Positions 38,069-48,478 are shown, counted from the stretch's first letter. The stretch: DNA of 64,000 bases from Myroides sp. 1354 (GCF_030324495.1 NZ_JACAGN010000013.1:1-64000); one strand, 5' to 3'. Translations and numbers: made by a program. The notes: generated by a model not told the origin, from the sequence alone.

Positions 38069-39622
38069 ATGTTTCACAAAAAGTTTTTTAATCGATTCAC
38101 ATTTGGACAATTGACCATTGCATTAGTTGTGATATACGTATTGTACTCTATTACTACTTTTGTTCTTTACCAATCAACAGCTAGCATAGTTAATCTTGTA
38201 CTCTCCGGAATTCTAACATACTTAACAATCTATGATTTAATTCAAAACAAACATACGATTCGAAGAAACTACCCTTTATTTGCGCGTTTTAGATATATGT
38301 TTGAATCTATTCGTCCAGAGATGCGTCAGTATTTTTGGGAAGGAGAATTAGATGGAAAACCCTTCAACCGTCGTGAGCGTTCAATTGTTTACCAACGAGC
38401 TAAAAACGAGAAGCAAACGGTTTCTTTTGGTATGCAAGATGATCCAAATCGCATTGGTTACGAATGGGCTGCTCACTCTGTATATCCAAAACATGTGACA
38501 GATACAAATTTCAGAACCTTAATTGGAGGAGATGACTGTAAACAACCTTATAGTGCAAGTATTTATAATATTAGTGCAATGAGTTATGGTGCTTTGAGTA
38601 AAAAAGCAATTACCGCTTTAAATGAAGGAGCTAAGATTGGTGGTTTTGCGCATAACACTGGTGAGGGAGGAATTAGTCAATACCACCGTTCAGGAGGAGA
38701 TTTGATTTGGCAAATTGGTACAGGATACTTTGGGTGTCGTGATGAAAAAGGATTCTTCAGTGATATATTATTTGAAGAGCGTTCTAATTATCCAGAGGTA
38801 AAAATGATTGAGTTAAAACTTTCTCAAGGAGCAAAACCTGGACATGGAGGTTTATTACCAGCAGAAAAAAACACAGTAGAGATTGCTGCAATTAGAAGTA
38901 TCACACCTCATACAACAGTACACTCACCATCTGGACATACAGCATTCAGCAACCCAGTTGAGTTAGTTCATTTCTTAGCTAAACTTCGAAAATTATCGAA
39001 CGGAAAACCAGTTGGATTTAAAATCTGTATTGGTCGCAAAGATGAGTTCTTAGCTATTATAGATGCAATGAAACAAACAGGTATCACACCAGATTTCATC
39101 ACAATTGACGGTGCTGAAGGAGGAACAGGAGCTGCTCCATTAGAATTTATTGACTATATGGGAATGGCGTTGAATGATGCTTTAGTATTTGCAAATAAAA
39201 CATTAATTGAAAACGGATTAAGAGGAAAAATTAGACTTTTAGCTTCAGGAAGAATCATTTCTGCCTTTGATATTGCTAAAACGATTGCGCTTGGTGCTGA
39301 TGCATGTTATAGTGCGAGAGGTATGATGTTTGCTTTGGGTTGCATCCAAGCGTTACAGTGTGACAGTGGACATTGTCCTGTAGGTATTGCAACACAAGAT
39401 GAAACTTTATACAAAGCATTAGATGTTACAGATAAGAGAATGCGTGTAGCTAATTTCCACAAAAACACGATGAAAGCTTTAGGAGAATTCATTAGCGCAG
39501 TAGGTTATGAAAAACCAAACGAAATTGACCCTAGAACCTTCCATAAACGAGTGGATCACGGTGTAAACAAAAGTTTCCAAGAAATGTATTTTGGAGAATT
39601 AGATACGCGTAAAAAAGCATAA
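38069..39622 (+). CDS. FMN-binding glutamate synthase family protein (GltB domain 2-like)
   Basis: 517 residues. Two N-terminal membrane helices (about 15-58) anchor a TIM-barrel flavoprotein domain like the central FMN domain of glutamate synthase: KPGHGGLLPAEKN, SGHTAFSNP, DGAEGGTGAAPLEF and the Cys-rich CIQALQCDSGHCPVGIATQD, which matches the Fe-S/FMN region. It lacks the glutaminase and C-terminal GXGXG domains, so it cannot be a complete glutamate synthase. Its reaction is unknown. Monocistronic, with a terminator after it. Confidence 0.87.
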   Translation: MFHKKFFNRFTFGQLTIALVVIYVLYSITTFVLYQSTASIVNLVLSGILTYLTIYDLIQNKHTIRRNYPLFARFRYMFESIRPEMRQYFWEGELDGKPFNRRERSIVYQRAKNEKQTVSFGMQDDPNRIGYEWAAHSVYPKHVTDTNFRTLIGGDDCKQPYSASIYNISAMSYGALSKKAITALNEGAKIGGFAHNTGEGGISQYHRSGGDLIWQIGTGYFGCRDEKGFFSDILFEERSNYPEVKMIELKLSQGAKPGHGGLLPAEKNTVEIAAIRSITPHTTVHSPSGHTAFSNPVELVHFLAKLRKLSNGKPVGFKICIGRKDEFLAIIDAMKQTGITPDFITIDGAEGGTGAAPLEFIDYMGMALNDALVFANKTLIENGLRGKIRLLASGRIISAFDIAKTIALGADACYSARGMMFALGCIQALQCDSGHCPVGIATQDETLYKALDVTDKRMRVANFHKNTMKALGEFISAVGYEKPNEIDPRTFHKRVDHGVNKSFQEMYFGELDTRKKA

Positions 39623-39641
39623 TTCATGCACAACGATAAAC

Positions 39642-39674
39642 AGAAAGGCTGTCTCATAGAGATAGCCTTTTTTT
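39642..39674 (+). terminator. Terminator of the GltB-like gene
   Basis: Hairpin AAAGGCTGTCTC-ata-GAGATAGCCTTT with T-run. Confidence 0.85.
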
Positions 39675-39805
39675 ATAGAGTATAACGAATTGAATGAAAC
39701 TGAGCAATGTCAATCTCGCTAAATGAAGTAGACAAGAATTAAAGACAAGTATCATTTTGAAAGTATACAATCAACCAAGGATCAATTCAAAAACATTTCT
39801 AAAAT

Positions 39806-39840
39806 AAGAGAGGGCGACTTAAAAAAGTCGCCCTCCTCTT
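39806..39840. terminator. Strong hairpin, probable secondary terminator
   Basis: GAGGGCGACTT-aaaa-AAGTCGCCCTC perfect 11-bp stem with CTCTT following; second of two hairpins after the barrel gene. Confidence 0.6.
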
Positions 39841-39846
39841 TTCCCT

Positions 39847-39882
39847 AAAAAAAGCACTCAACTCTAAGAATTGAGTGCTTAA
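39847..39882 (-). terminator. Terminator of the barrel gene (left copy)
   Basis: On minus: AAGCACTCAA..TTGAGTGCTT followed by T7, 23 nt after the stop at 39905. Confidence 0.82.
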
Positions 39883-39904
39883 AACAATTAAAACAAAAAA
39901 TCAA

Positions 39905-40771
39905 TTATAGACCAAAACCATATTTTACTTTAATACCGATAGCGTAGGATTTTAATTTGTACGCTTCATTGTGGTAAGCTGCATTCTTTACTACTTCTGC
40001 TCTACTTTCTTCAGGTATGGGTTTGTACCAAACTAAAGATGCCGTATTTGCAGCCTTATCCGACTTTTTGATATCATTTAATCCCAAATCAAAGTACAAT
40101 CCGAAGTACAAATTTTGTCTTTCGGCTAATTCATACTTGTATCCTACTTCTCCTACCCAAGCGATTCTTGTATTGACATCAATATCTCTTTTTTCTTTTT
40201 GCGTTCCAAAAGAACCGAATGCACTATATTCAGGAAAGGGTAAGGTTACTTCATATTGAGGAAAATAACCTTCTGTTTCCAATTGGTTAAATGTTGTTTC
40301 CACTTCGCTTGTCATACTTAAACCGAATTGAACCCCCGTTCTAAAATACAGATTATTGTCCATCGTATAAGCCACTGTAAGCGGAATATTCACTTGATTC
40401 AACATTACTTTCTCATTGACTGAACTAGCTCTGTATTTGAAGATAAACTTCTCTCCTTCCCAATCCGTTGCAGGGGTACTTCCTTCTAAGCGACTCGTTT
40501 GATATTTGGCGTTACTCATGGTATAAACACCCCCAATTCCAACACTAAATTTGCGTGATAAATGGTAATCATAATGAAGTCCAACCCCAAGCGAAGTTCC
40601 TCCATCGGATTTCATACCGTAAGGCATGCTATTTTGGAGACCCAAATACCCTCCTTGAACGCTAACACCTACTTCGTGTTTATTATAATAATAAGGACTG
40701 AACTGAGCGGTTGCCTTTTGAGTAATGAAACACAGCCCAAACAGACTTAATGCATATATAACTTTTCTCAT
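39905..40771 (-). CDS. Outer-membrane beta-barrel protein, left copy
   Basis: 288 residues. Signal peptide (1-22, ending KATAQ), then a small barrel with amphipathic strands (VGVSVQGGYLGLQ, SVGIGGVYTMSNAKY, QNLYFGLYFDLGLND) and a C-terminal strand IGIKVKYGFGL ending in Leu. The family looks like a generic OMP_b-brl rather than PorP/SprF, because the QDPQFSQYMFNP-type start of SprF is missing. It lies 81 nt downstream of the 2541-residue T9SS cargo, in the same orientation. The right copy differs at two residues (T/A near 92, V/A near 117). Confidence 0.87.
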   Translation of the reverse strand: MRKVIYALSLFGLCFITQKATAQFSPYYYNKHEVGVSVQGGYLGLQNSMPYGMKSDGGTSLGVGLHYDYHLSRKFSVGIGGVYTMSNAKYQTSRLEGSTPATDWEGEKFIFKYRASSVNEKVMLNQVNIPLTVAYTMDNNLYFRTGVQFGLSMTSEVETTFNQLETEGYFPQYEVTLPFPEYSAFGSFGTQKEKRDIDVNTRIAWVGEVGYKYELAERQNLYFGLYFDLGLNDIKKSDKAANTASLVWYKPIPEESRAEVVKNAAYHNEAYKLKSYAIGIKVKYGFGL

Positions 40772-40783
40772 AAAATTCGTTTT

Positions 40784-40818
40784 AAAAAAATCAGACGGTA
40801 GCGGTACTACCGCCTGAC
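40784..40818 (-). terminator. Intercistronic terminator-like hairpin, left copy
   Basis: On minus TCAGGCGGTAG-taccg-CTACCGTCTGA then T7, between the large cargo gene and the barrel. Identical in the right copy. Confidence 0.78.
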
Positions 40819-40852
40819 AACTATTTAAAATTAATAAACCTACTTTATCCTA

Positions 40853-43800
40853 CTATTCTCTTACAATAAATTGAACAGAGCGGTGTTTGCCTTCTGATTT
40901 CAATACTAAGAAATAAGAACCCGTAGTCATTGTAGTTGGTAAATTCACTTCTTTTCTATTGCCGTTAAACGATCCTTTACCGACTACTTGTCCTAATACA
41001 TTATAAATAAAGTAAGAGTTTTCATAATCTGTTTTAGAATCTAATACAATGTTTAACGTCTCTGTTTTGCGAACTGGGTTTGGATAAACTTGCAATTGTT
41101 CTGCCGATTCAAATCCTAACTCGATTGGACAAGTCGTAAGCTTAGTTCCATTTTTCAAAGTAAGAACCGCATAATAGCTTGCAGTAGGATCTAACTTCAT
41201 ACCATATTCATTTCCTGCAGAATATGCTTGTTGTGTACCAATCAATTCGTCATTTTTATACCATTCAAATTTCACAAAGTTATACCCTCCGTTTGTTGTT
41301 GGATCATTGTTCACCAATAATACATTTTCGTATTTCTGATAAATTACATTCTCCGTAGTTAAACGTTTATCGATAATTACAGTATAAATTTTGCTCTTCG
41401 TACCATCCTCGGAAATCACTTCAATTTCCTGTTTATGTAAACCATAGGTAGGAACATCAACTACAATACGCTTCCCTGGTTTTACTGTTGTACCTGTTGG
41501 CACAATCACATCTAATGTTACCTTATTTGTGCTTGTAGTACAATCTAAAACAACATAGGTTTCCTCTTGTATTTTGCCATAAGAAACACCATCTACAATT
41601 AATTCTGATATTTCTGTTCCATTACTCTTAATGATTAGTTTTCTTGACACAGGCATAGCAGGTAGATAATTTGCATTCCCATCTTGATACGCTGTAATAG
41701 TTGCAATACCTACTTGTAAAGGCGTTACTAATCCTGAAGGTGTCAACGTCAATATTGGTTCATCTTCAAAAGTTACTTCATAGCGAATTGGCAATCTAGA
41801 ACTTGCTCTAGCTTCTAATTGGAATGAAGTTGTTTCGTCTAGAATTACAACACTCAACTCATCGAAAGTAATTACTTGTTCTGCTTTCACGATAGTCAAT
41901 AGCGCTACAAGTTCTTTCGTTTCAAAATTTGGACCATAATCAATAATTGCTTTTACGCTGTAAACACCTACTTCTGTTTGGTTATTATTGACATAAGTTA
42001 CTGTTGCATTTGGTGATAAATCTCCAGTAATAGCTAAACTTTTCACCGTACCATCATAAGTAAATGTTTTAGAAGGTAGTGTGACATTCCCCACTTGATT
42101 TCTAACAATTTCAAATGTTGAAGGAGTGAATGAATCAATATAGTAATTTGTTCTTGCTGCAAGTGTGCCTTGATTGATCGCATAAATTCCTACAGCCTCA
42201 CCCGCTACTCTACCTAAATTTCCTCCGATTGCATTCACATTTCTATCATTAAACTGCAATCCTTGAAGCGTATAAGTGAAGATTGGATCTGCAGCTCCAA
42301 ATATTTTGCGTTGATTGGCATCAACAATAACATTTAATGGTGCTGGTTTAATCTCAAACGTACTTGCTGCATCCACAACAAACACATAGTTATTGTGAAG
42401 TGAAGTTAATGTACCTAAAGTATAACGATATAAACGTACATTCTCTCCTTCTACTCTTCCTAATAAACCACTAATCACAGCCGTTGTATCCGTAAATTTA
42501 AATCCAGTTGCTGTATAGTTTAATACTGAATCATCTTGTCCGTAAATTTTATGTTGACCGCTTACAGGCAGAATCATCAAATTAGCTGGCGTAATTGTCA
42601 AACTACCTAATTCAAATTGTAATTCATAGTTTGTTGTCGTTGCAATAGTACCTTGTTGATACGTATATACTCCTACATTCTCTCCTGACTGACGTGTTAA
42701 TGCTCCTGTAATAACAGCATTCGTATCACCGTTAGCTAATCCTTCTACTTGGTAATTCAAAGCAGGATCAGCCTCTCCATACACTTTCGTTTGATCTGTA
42801 TACGTAATTTTCAACTCGGCAGGTGTAATTGTAAACATATCTCCTGTAAAAGCAATCGTATAGTTTGTAGAGTTTAAAGTACCTTGTGTAATTGCATACG
42901 TACCTATATTCTCTCCTACTTCTCTTACTAAAGTACCTAGTAATGACTGATTACCATCGTTAAATTTATATCCTTCTCCTACAAACGATAAGGTAGGATC
43001 AACTTGTCCGTATACTTTCGTCAATGAATTAGCTTTCACACGTAATGGTGCTGGCGTAATTGTAAACGTTGCAGGAGTAAAATCGAACGTATAATTAGCA
43101 GCTCTTAAACTACCAATATTGATTGCATACTCTCCAACATTTTCACCTACTACTCTAGTTAATCTTCCTGTTAATACACTTGCATCATCTGCTAATTTAA
43201 AACCAGTTACCGTATATGTCAAGGCTGGATCTGTTGGTCCATATACTTTTGTTTTGTCATGAGCAACAACAGTTAATACAGCAGCTGTTACATGTACCTT
43301 AACTTCTGTTCTTGCACTTTCACATCCATTAATAATGCGTTGGCTCACCCAATACGTTGTTGTTCCAATCGCATTTGTTAAAGGTGTTGGTGCAGTTGTA
43401 GTTCCTGTAGTTGCATCGCCTATATACCATACTAGCTCATCTCCTGTTGTCAATGAAGCCTCAAGAGCAACTGCAGAATCACCATACTGATAATAAATAT
43501 CTGTTGTAGCAACAGTTGGTGCTGCCAATATATCTTCAACTACAACTTCTACTGCTGTTCTAACTTCGCTTTCACAGTTGTTTAATTTTTGTGAAGCATA
43601 ATAAGTATTTCCATCTTGTAATGGTGTTGTACTTGCGTACACCGTTCCTCCTACAGGAGCGTTATACCATTTAACTGCGGTTCCTTCTACCGATAAACTA
43701 GCAATCGTTGGCTGATTAATTAAACAGAATTTTTGTTCTGCTGGAGCCACTGGAGCTGCAGTACGTGATAAATGAACGGTTACTGCTACTCTACCTGATT

Positions 43801-46800
43801 CACATCCTACTTGAGGGAAATGACTAGCTACATAATAAGTAGTACCATTAGTTAATACCGTTGTTTCTGGTAAAACTTCCGTTGCTGTTTCAGAAGCATA
43901 CCATTTTCTTTCATAACGATTAGCAATTGTTACCACTAAATCTGCTAATGTCGTATCCTCACATAGTGATTGATTCGCAACTGCAACTGGAAGAATTGGT
44001 CTAATAATTTCTATTTGAACCGGTTGACGTTCAGAATGACAATCTCCAACAATTATTTCTACATAGTAAGTACCCGTTTGTGTAATTGACGTTATCGCCT
44101 CAGTACTAGCCAATGAACTATACCATTTAGTAGTTGCTCCTGTTCTTATTGTAACTGGAATATCAGCTACATTTACCGTTTCACAGAAAATAGTCTGATT
44201 CACTTCTAAACTACCGTAATTTACTACACTAACTGAGATTTCTTTCGTAAGCGTACATAAAGAAAACTCGTGTTTTGCAGTAACTGTATACACGATTGGA
44301 TTCGTAACTTTCACATATATTGTTCCTTGTGAGTCTCCTGTATAAGGGGTAGTTCCCTCTGGGTTAGTATACAATCCAGTTAAAGGAGCCCAAGTAAATA
44401 AATTAGGATTTTTTACTCCAAATTTAATATTTGGTCTATTCTTAGAAACCCCACTTGTTCCAAAAGAGGTAACTGCATCTATACTAGGAATACCTGGTGC
44501 AGGTGTATTATCTATCGCCCCATAAACAACACTATCAAAAGTAGTAGCGGTATAACGATGAGTTGTACCTGCTCCATTTCCTCCATTTCCAGCATTGTGT
44601 ACCGTTTCAATAATTAAATTACTTGTACCATCCCAAACAAATGGTGTCGTTAATGTAAAGGATACATAACCTGCAGCTGAAGGAGTAAAAGATTGACTAT
44701 AAACCGTAGTCAACGTTGACGATGTTGCTAAATTAGCCACGATCATCGTTGTATTGGTTGTATGTCCCATACGAATCGTAAAATCTTTACATTCACGAGC
44801 AGAAAAAGCACCTAATTCAAACGCTAGACTTTGAATCTTACTTCCTACAGTTAATCCTTTCGCTATTAATTCTTCCTTCGTATACAATATTTGCGTTTTC
44901 ACTCCACCATAAAAACCAGATAAAGGATTTGGATAAGATGTTGTTCCTGTACTCAATGTACCTGTTCCAAAAACAAGCCCTATATCTTCAGTTGTTCCTG
45001 CCACCATTGTCCCTATTGCGTCAGGACATACTTCTACATTATTTAACGCATCATTTATTTCAGCAATAGGGTTTACTATCACTTTTAGTGTTTTTCTAAT
45101 TTTACAATTCCCATTCGATTGAGAAGCTGTTAAGACATACTCTGTGGTTTCCGTTGGTGAAAATGTCCACCCTGTAGTAGTATTTCCTGTTACACCTGTA
45201 GCTGGTAACCATTCATATGTATCGTAATTTGCTACTCCTTCAGTAATCGTTATCGTATTAGTTGTTTGAAGTTTACAAATCTCTACCTGATTCGTTGACA
45301 AGTTTAATGTTGGTGCTTCATTTACTGTAGCAATTACTTCTTTACGTACACCTGTACAACCTTTTTCATATTTTAAGTTATAAAAATAATAATAGCTTGA
45401 TGTGGTTGATCCGCCCCATTCCGAAGACATTACGTTTAATATGTTATTTGGATCAAGATAAGGGAATCCAGAAACACCTGAATCTCTAATAATACCTCCT
45501 GAATAACTCTTAATTAATATTTTATAACCATTTCCTGGTGGTAATACCACATTTAATGGAATCACATTAGGTGTTGTTGTTCCTCCATTAGTAAGATTAA
45601 TTACACCTGTTGCATAGAGTTCAACTCCAGTAGGACTTAACACTTTCACATTAATTGTAGCTCCATTGGTATTTGCAAACACATCTGTTGATAGTAAATT
45701 AATTTCTTCAACAGCGTTAAATATGATTCCCCAATTATCAAATCCTGATGCACCTGCACTAGCTTCAGGTCTTACTTTTCCTGAAGCACCTTCAACAAGG
45801 TCTTCTCCAGTAGCAGCAACCCAAAAAGAAGTGGTTTGAGAAACTTCAGGAGTAACAAATGTACTGCCTGTTCCTAAAACAGTCGTACTTGTTTGCGTTT
45901 CATACCATTTAATTATACCACTATTGTATACTGCTTGTAATGTTGTTTGTCCGACACCACAAATAGTTCCACCTGTGCTTGATGTCATCAAAGGAGGTAA
46001 ACATTTTGTTTTAAACACTTTTCCTACCGTCCATAAACTTCTATCACTTCCTACACATACAGATCGAACATAAATCTTATATTCTGTTTCTGGTACTAAA
46101 CCATTTACAGTAGCAGTTAAAACACCTGCTGCAGTAGTCCCTGTAGCTACGCGTCCTGTTACTTCACCTGGATTACCCGATGTACGTACTTCATATTCAT
46201 ATCCATTAGCTGGAGCTTGTTCTGGTATTCCCCATGTAAAAGTAACACTTTCATGACTCAATGTCAGTGCATTAACCGTTATTGTTTCTGGTACAAAACA
46301 AGTTGGTGTAGTGCTAAGTTCAATATCACCTACATAAAGTATATTTTTATTCGCGTCTGAATAGGCCTGAAAACCAATATAAAATACCCCACTTGTAGCT
46401 GGTGTAAAGTCAATTACTTTCTCTACTGTTTCACTATTAGTACCTGTTGTTACAGTGAATAATTCTACAGTCATGGCTGTATTCACAGCTGAATTACCAT
46501 AACTTACACGTAATTTTTCAACCCAAGCTGAATCTGCATATTTAAATTTCAAACGGTAACTCTGACCCGCCACTAAATTAATTCCTTGTGTAAAAAACCA
46601 ATCATTTGCTACGTTAGTACCATGGAATGGGTATCCCATTACCTTCGTCCCCACAAAACGAGAACCAGATGGTTTAGCATATGATCTCCATGTTCTATCA
46701 TCCGTATTTAAATCCTGAACCGTTAAACAGAAAGGAACATCCGGTGCAGTTACATAATTAATGTCCATTACGTAAGGTAGATTTGCAATGCCACATTCTG

Positions 46801-48478
46801 TTCTAAAATCAAGTACTTCTGTCCACGCACTAGAATCTGTCCCTGAACACACCGCTTTCACATAAAATTTATAAGCCGTGTTCGCTGCCAATCCGTTTAC
46901 CGTTGCTGTTACCACACCGGCAGCAGTTGTTCCACTTTGTACCAATCCAGCAGTATCTCCTGGATTACCCGTAGTACGAACCTCATAGGCGTACCCATTC
47001 GCGGGTAAATTAGTAGAAGGCGTCCATCTGAAAACAGCACTATTTTCTGTCACACTTGTAAGAGCAGTCTCTGCAGGTTCTGCACAACTAGGAGATAAAT
47101 TCACTTTAACATCTCCTAAAAACCAAGATCCCTTATTCGCATCAGAATAAGACTGAAAACCAATATAATATACCCCACTTGTTGCGGGTGTAAAATCAAT
47201 AAATCTACTAACTGTTGCATTTGTTGTTCCCGTTTCAACTGTTAGCAATTCATTCGTCATCGCTGTGTTAACTGCTAATGAACCATAACTTACTCTCAAT
47301 TTTTCAACTTGTCCAGCATCTCTATATTTAAATAGGATGCGATATCGCTGACCTGCAACTAAATTTAATCCTTGTGTAAAAAACCAATCATTGGCTTCGT
47401 TCGTAGCATGCATATTGTATTTCATTACATTCGCATCTACAAATCCTGATGAAGAAGGTTTACTCGAAGCTGTCCAAGTTCTCCCGTCATTGTTTACATC
47501 TTGTACACTAACACAACTTGGCACAACAGAAGAGGATGCCATCGTCATTACATATGGAATATCTACCGCTCCGCATAGGGTTTTGAAGTTAATCATAGCC
47601 CAAGGCGAATTAAAATCATCGTCACAACTTGTTTTGATATAGAAATAATATTGTGTGTCAGGTGTCAGAGCAGTCAAATCTACTTGTTCTTCCGCATTCG
47701 ATACAGAACCAAAACTAACTCTTCCTGTTGCAGTCCCTACATTTGTATTCGTACGCAACTCATACTCTTGTGATAGAATACTAACTGAATTATTCACCCA
47801 GTTTACCGTAGCAGTAGTTGAAGTAAGTCCAGAAACAACTAAATTCGTCGGTTTTTGACATGGATTCAAAGCACCTATTAGCTGTAATTGAGGAACTGTA
47901 CTTGTTCTAGTTTTATTCGAATTTGCTCCTAAGTTTGTTGTATTAATTACCGTACCATCTTGATAGGCATATAATCCCTGATTTGGAGCATTATAGCTTC
48001 TAAATGCAGGAAAATTACTAGTAAATCCAACCTTCTTATCAATTACTGTAACAAAAAAGTTATCTGTTCCATTATAAGGAAATGGAGTAGTTAATACGAT
48101 TTCCATCCATTGTCCATCAACAGGAGTAATCGTTCCGCTGTAGACTAATGTTCCTGTATTTAAATCAATCCAATCGGAACTACCAGTAAAACTTGTTTTA
48201 CTAGTGTGACCAATATAAACATCCCATTGGTTCCACAAATTACTATTGGCTGAATTTGTTGTAACAAACCATCTTATTTTGGTAATATCCCCTGTTGCCC
48301 CTCCATCATTGGCATATTCTGATTTCAGTACAATTTGTTGACTGATACTGTAATCCCAATTCGTATTGATGGGCATAAAATTATTAGTTGATGTACCGGA
48401 GCCAATTTGGATCTGGGAGAACATCGATAACGAAAAGCTGAGTAAGAACAGCCACGTTAAGAGTAATTTCTGCTTCAT
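40853..48478 (-). CDS. Giant T9SS-secreted multidomain surface protein (MBG/Fn3)
   Basis: 2541 residues with a signal peptide (about 1-22, ending MFSQ). The rough map is: an N-terminal jelly-roll-like part (about 22-204), three fibronectin type III modules (about 204-302, 464-563, 724-826) alternating with similar carbohydrate-binding-like modules, Ig-like repeats (826-1735), and five MBG repeats (about 1735-2140) each opening PAxLxVxxxxxxKVYGxxDP. A YDG-like module and Ig-like module follow. The last 80 residues are a type A Por sorting domain (LQVYPNPV..., YNVLGQ, GSYFLVLKSEGKH). Expected to be exported through the type IX system and attached at the cell surface; adhesin is an inference. 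Divergent from the TPR-HTH regulator. Confidence 0.88.
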   Translation of the reverse strand: MKQKLLLTWLFLLSFSLSMFSQIQIGSGTSTNNFMPINTNWDYSISQQIVLKSEYANDGGATGDITKIRWFVTTNSANSNLWNQWDVYIGHTSKTSFTGSSDWIDLNTGTLVYSGTITPVDGQWMEIVLTTPFPYNGTDNFFVTVIDKKVGFTSNFPAFRSYNAPNQGLYAYQDGTVINTTNLGANSNKTRTSTVPQLQLIGALNPCQKPTNLVVSGLTSTTATVNWVNNSVSILSQEYELRTNTNVGTATGRVSFGSVSNAEEQVDLTALTPDTQYYFYIKTSCDDDFNSPWAMINFKTLCGAVDIPYVMTMASSSVVPSCVSVQDVNNDGRTWTASSKPSSSGFVDANVMKYNMHATNEANDWFFTQGLNLVAGQRYRILFKYRDAGQVEKLRVSYGSLAVNTAMTNELLTVETGTTNATVSRFIDFTPATSGVYYIGFQSYSDANKGSWFLGDVKVNLSPSCAEPAETALTSVTENSAVFRWTPSTNLPANGYAYEVRTTGNPGDTAGLVQSGTTAAGVVTATVNGLAANTAYKFYVKAVCSGTDSSAWTEVLDFRTECGIANLPYVMDINYVTAPDVPFCLTVQDLNTDDRTWRSYAKPSGSRFVGTKVMGYPFHGTNVANDWFFTQGINLVAGQSYRLKFKYADSAWVEKLRVSYGNSAVNTAMTVELFTVTTGTNSETVEKVIDFTPATSGVFYIGFQAYSDANKNILYVGDIELSTTPTCFVPETITVNALTLSHESVTFTWGIPEQAPANGYEYEVRTSGNPGEVTGRVATGTTAAGVLTATVNGLVPETEYKIYVRSVCVGSDRSLWTVGKVFKTKCLPPLMTSSTGGTICGVGQTTLQAVYNSGIIKWYETQTSTTVLGTGSTFVTPEVSQTTSFWVAATGEDLVEGASGKVRPEASAGASGFDNWGIIFNAVEEINLLSTDVFANTNGATINVKVLSPTGVELYATGVINLTNGGTTTPNVIPLNVVLPPGNGYKILIKSYSGGIIRDSGVSGFPYLDPNNILNVMSSEWGGSTTSSYYYFYNLKYEKGCTGVRKEVIATVNEAPTLNLSTNQVEICKLQTTNTITITEGVANYDTYEWLPATGVTGNTTTGWTFSPTETTEYVLTASQSNGNCKIRKTLKVIVNPIAEINDALNNVEVCPDAIGTMVAGTTEDIGLVFGTGTLSTGTTSYPNPLSGFYGGVKTQILYTKEELIAKGLTVGSKIQSLAFELGAFSARECKDFTIRMGHTTNTTMIVANLATSSTLTTVYSQSFTPSAAGYVSFTLTTPFVWDGTSNLIIETVHNAGNGGNGAGTTHRYTATTFDSVVYGAIDNTPAPGIPSIDAVTSFGTSGVSKNRPNIKFGVKNPNLFTWAPLTGLYTNPEGTTPYTGDSQGTIYVKVTNPIVYTVTAKHEFSLCTLTKEISVSVVNYGSLEVNQTIFCETVNVADIPVTIRTGATTKWYSSLASTEAITSITQTGTYYVEIIVGDCHSERQPVQIEIIRPILPVAVANQSLCEDTTLADLVVTIANRYERKWYASETATEVLPETTVLTNGTTYYVASHFPQVGCESGRVAVTVHLSRTAAPVAPAEQKFCLINQPTIASLSVEGTAVKWYNAPVGGTVYASTTPLQDGNTYYASQKLNNCESEVRTAVEVVVEDILAAPTVATTDIYYQYGDSAVALEASLTTGDELVWYIGDATTGTTTAPTPLTNAIGTTTYWVSQRIINGCESARTEVKVHVTAAVLTVVAHDKTKVYGPTDPALTYTVTGFKLADDASVLTGRLTRVVGENVGEYAINIGSLRAANYTFDFTPATFTITPAPLRVKANSLTKVYGQVDPTLSFVGEGYKFNDGNQSLLGTLVREVGENIGTYAITQGTLNSTNYTIAFTGDMFTITPAELKITYTDQTKVYGEADPALNYQVEGLANGDTNAVITGALTRQSGENVGVYTYQQGTIATTTNYELQFELGSLTITPANLMILPVSGQHKIYGQDDSVLNYTATGFKFTDTTAVISGLLGRVEGENVRLYRYTLGTLTSLHNNYVFVVDAASTFEIKPAPLNVIVDANQRKIFGAADPIFTYTLQGLQFNDRNVNAIGGNLGRVAGEAVGIYAINQGTLAARTNYYIDSFTPSTFEIVRNQVGNVTLPSKTFTYDGTVKSLAITGDLSPNATVTYVNNNQTEVGVYSVKAIIDYGPNFETKELVALLTIVKAEQVITFDELSVVILDETTSFQLEARASSRLPIRYEVTFEDEPILTLTPSGLVTPLQVGIATITAYQDGNANYLPAMPVSRKLIIKSNGTEISELIVDGVSYGKIQEETYVVLDCTTSTNKVTLDVIVPTGTTVKPGKRIVVDVPTYGLHKQEIEVISEDGTKSKIYTVIIDKRLTTENVIYQKYENVLLVNNDPTTNGGYNFVKFEWYKNDELIGTQQAYSAGNEYGMKLDPTASYYAVLTLKNGTKLTTCPIELGFESAEQLQVYPNPVRKTETLNIVLDSKTDYENSYFIYNVLGQVVGKGSFNGNRKEVNLPTTMTTGSYFLVLKSEGKHRSVQFIVRE

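Larger units (their letters stand above)
39904..40818 (-). repeat. Inverted repeat, left copy (barrel gene plus leader hairpin)
   Basis: About 915 bp nearly identical to 58811-59725 in opposite orientation. I counted 16 base differences, all between about 40210 and 40740; the last 330 bp of coding sequence and the first about 85 bp (hairpin and start) are identical. It ends abruptly at both borders. Confidence 0.93.

Noticed and set aside
39905..40771. Calling the barrel an SprF/PorP homologue because it follows a T9SS adhesin
   Set aside because: The conserved start of PorP/SprF (QDPQFSQYMFNP-like) is missing and the sequence looks like a generic small OMP barrel; only the gene order is alike.
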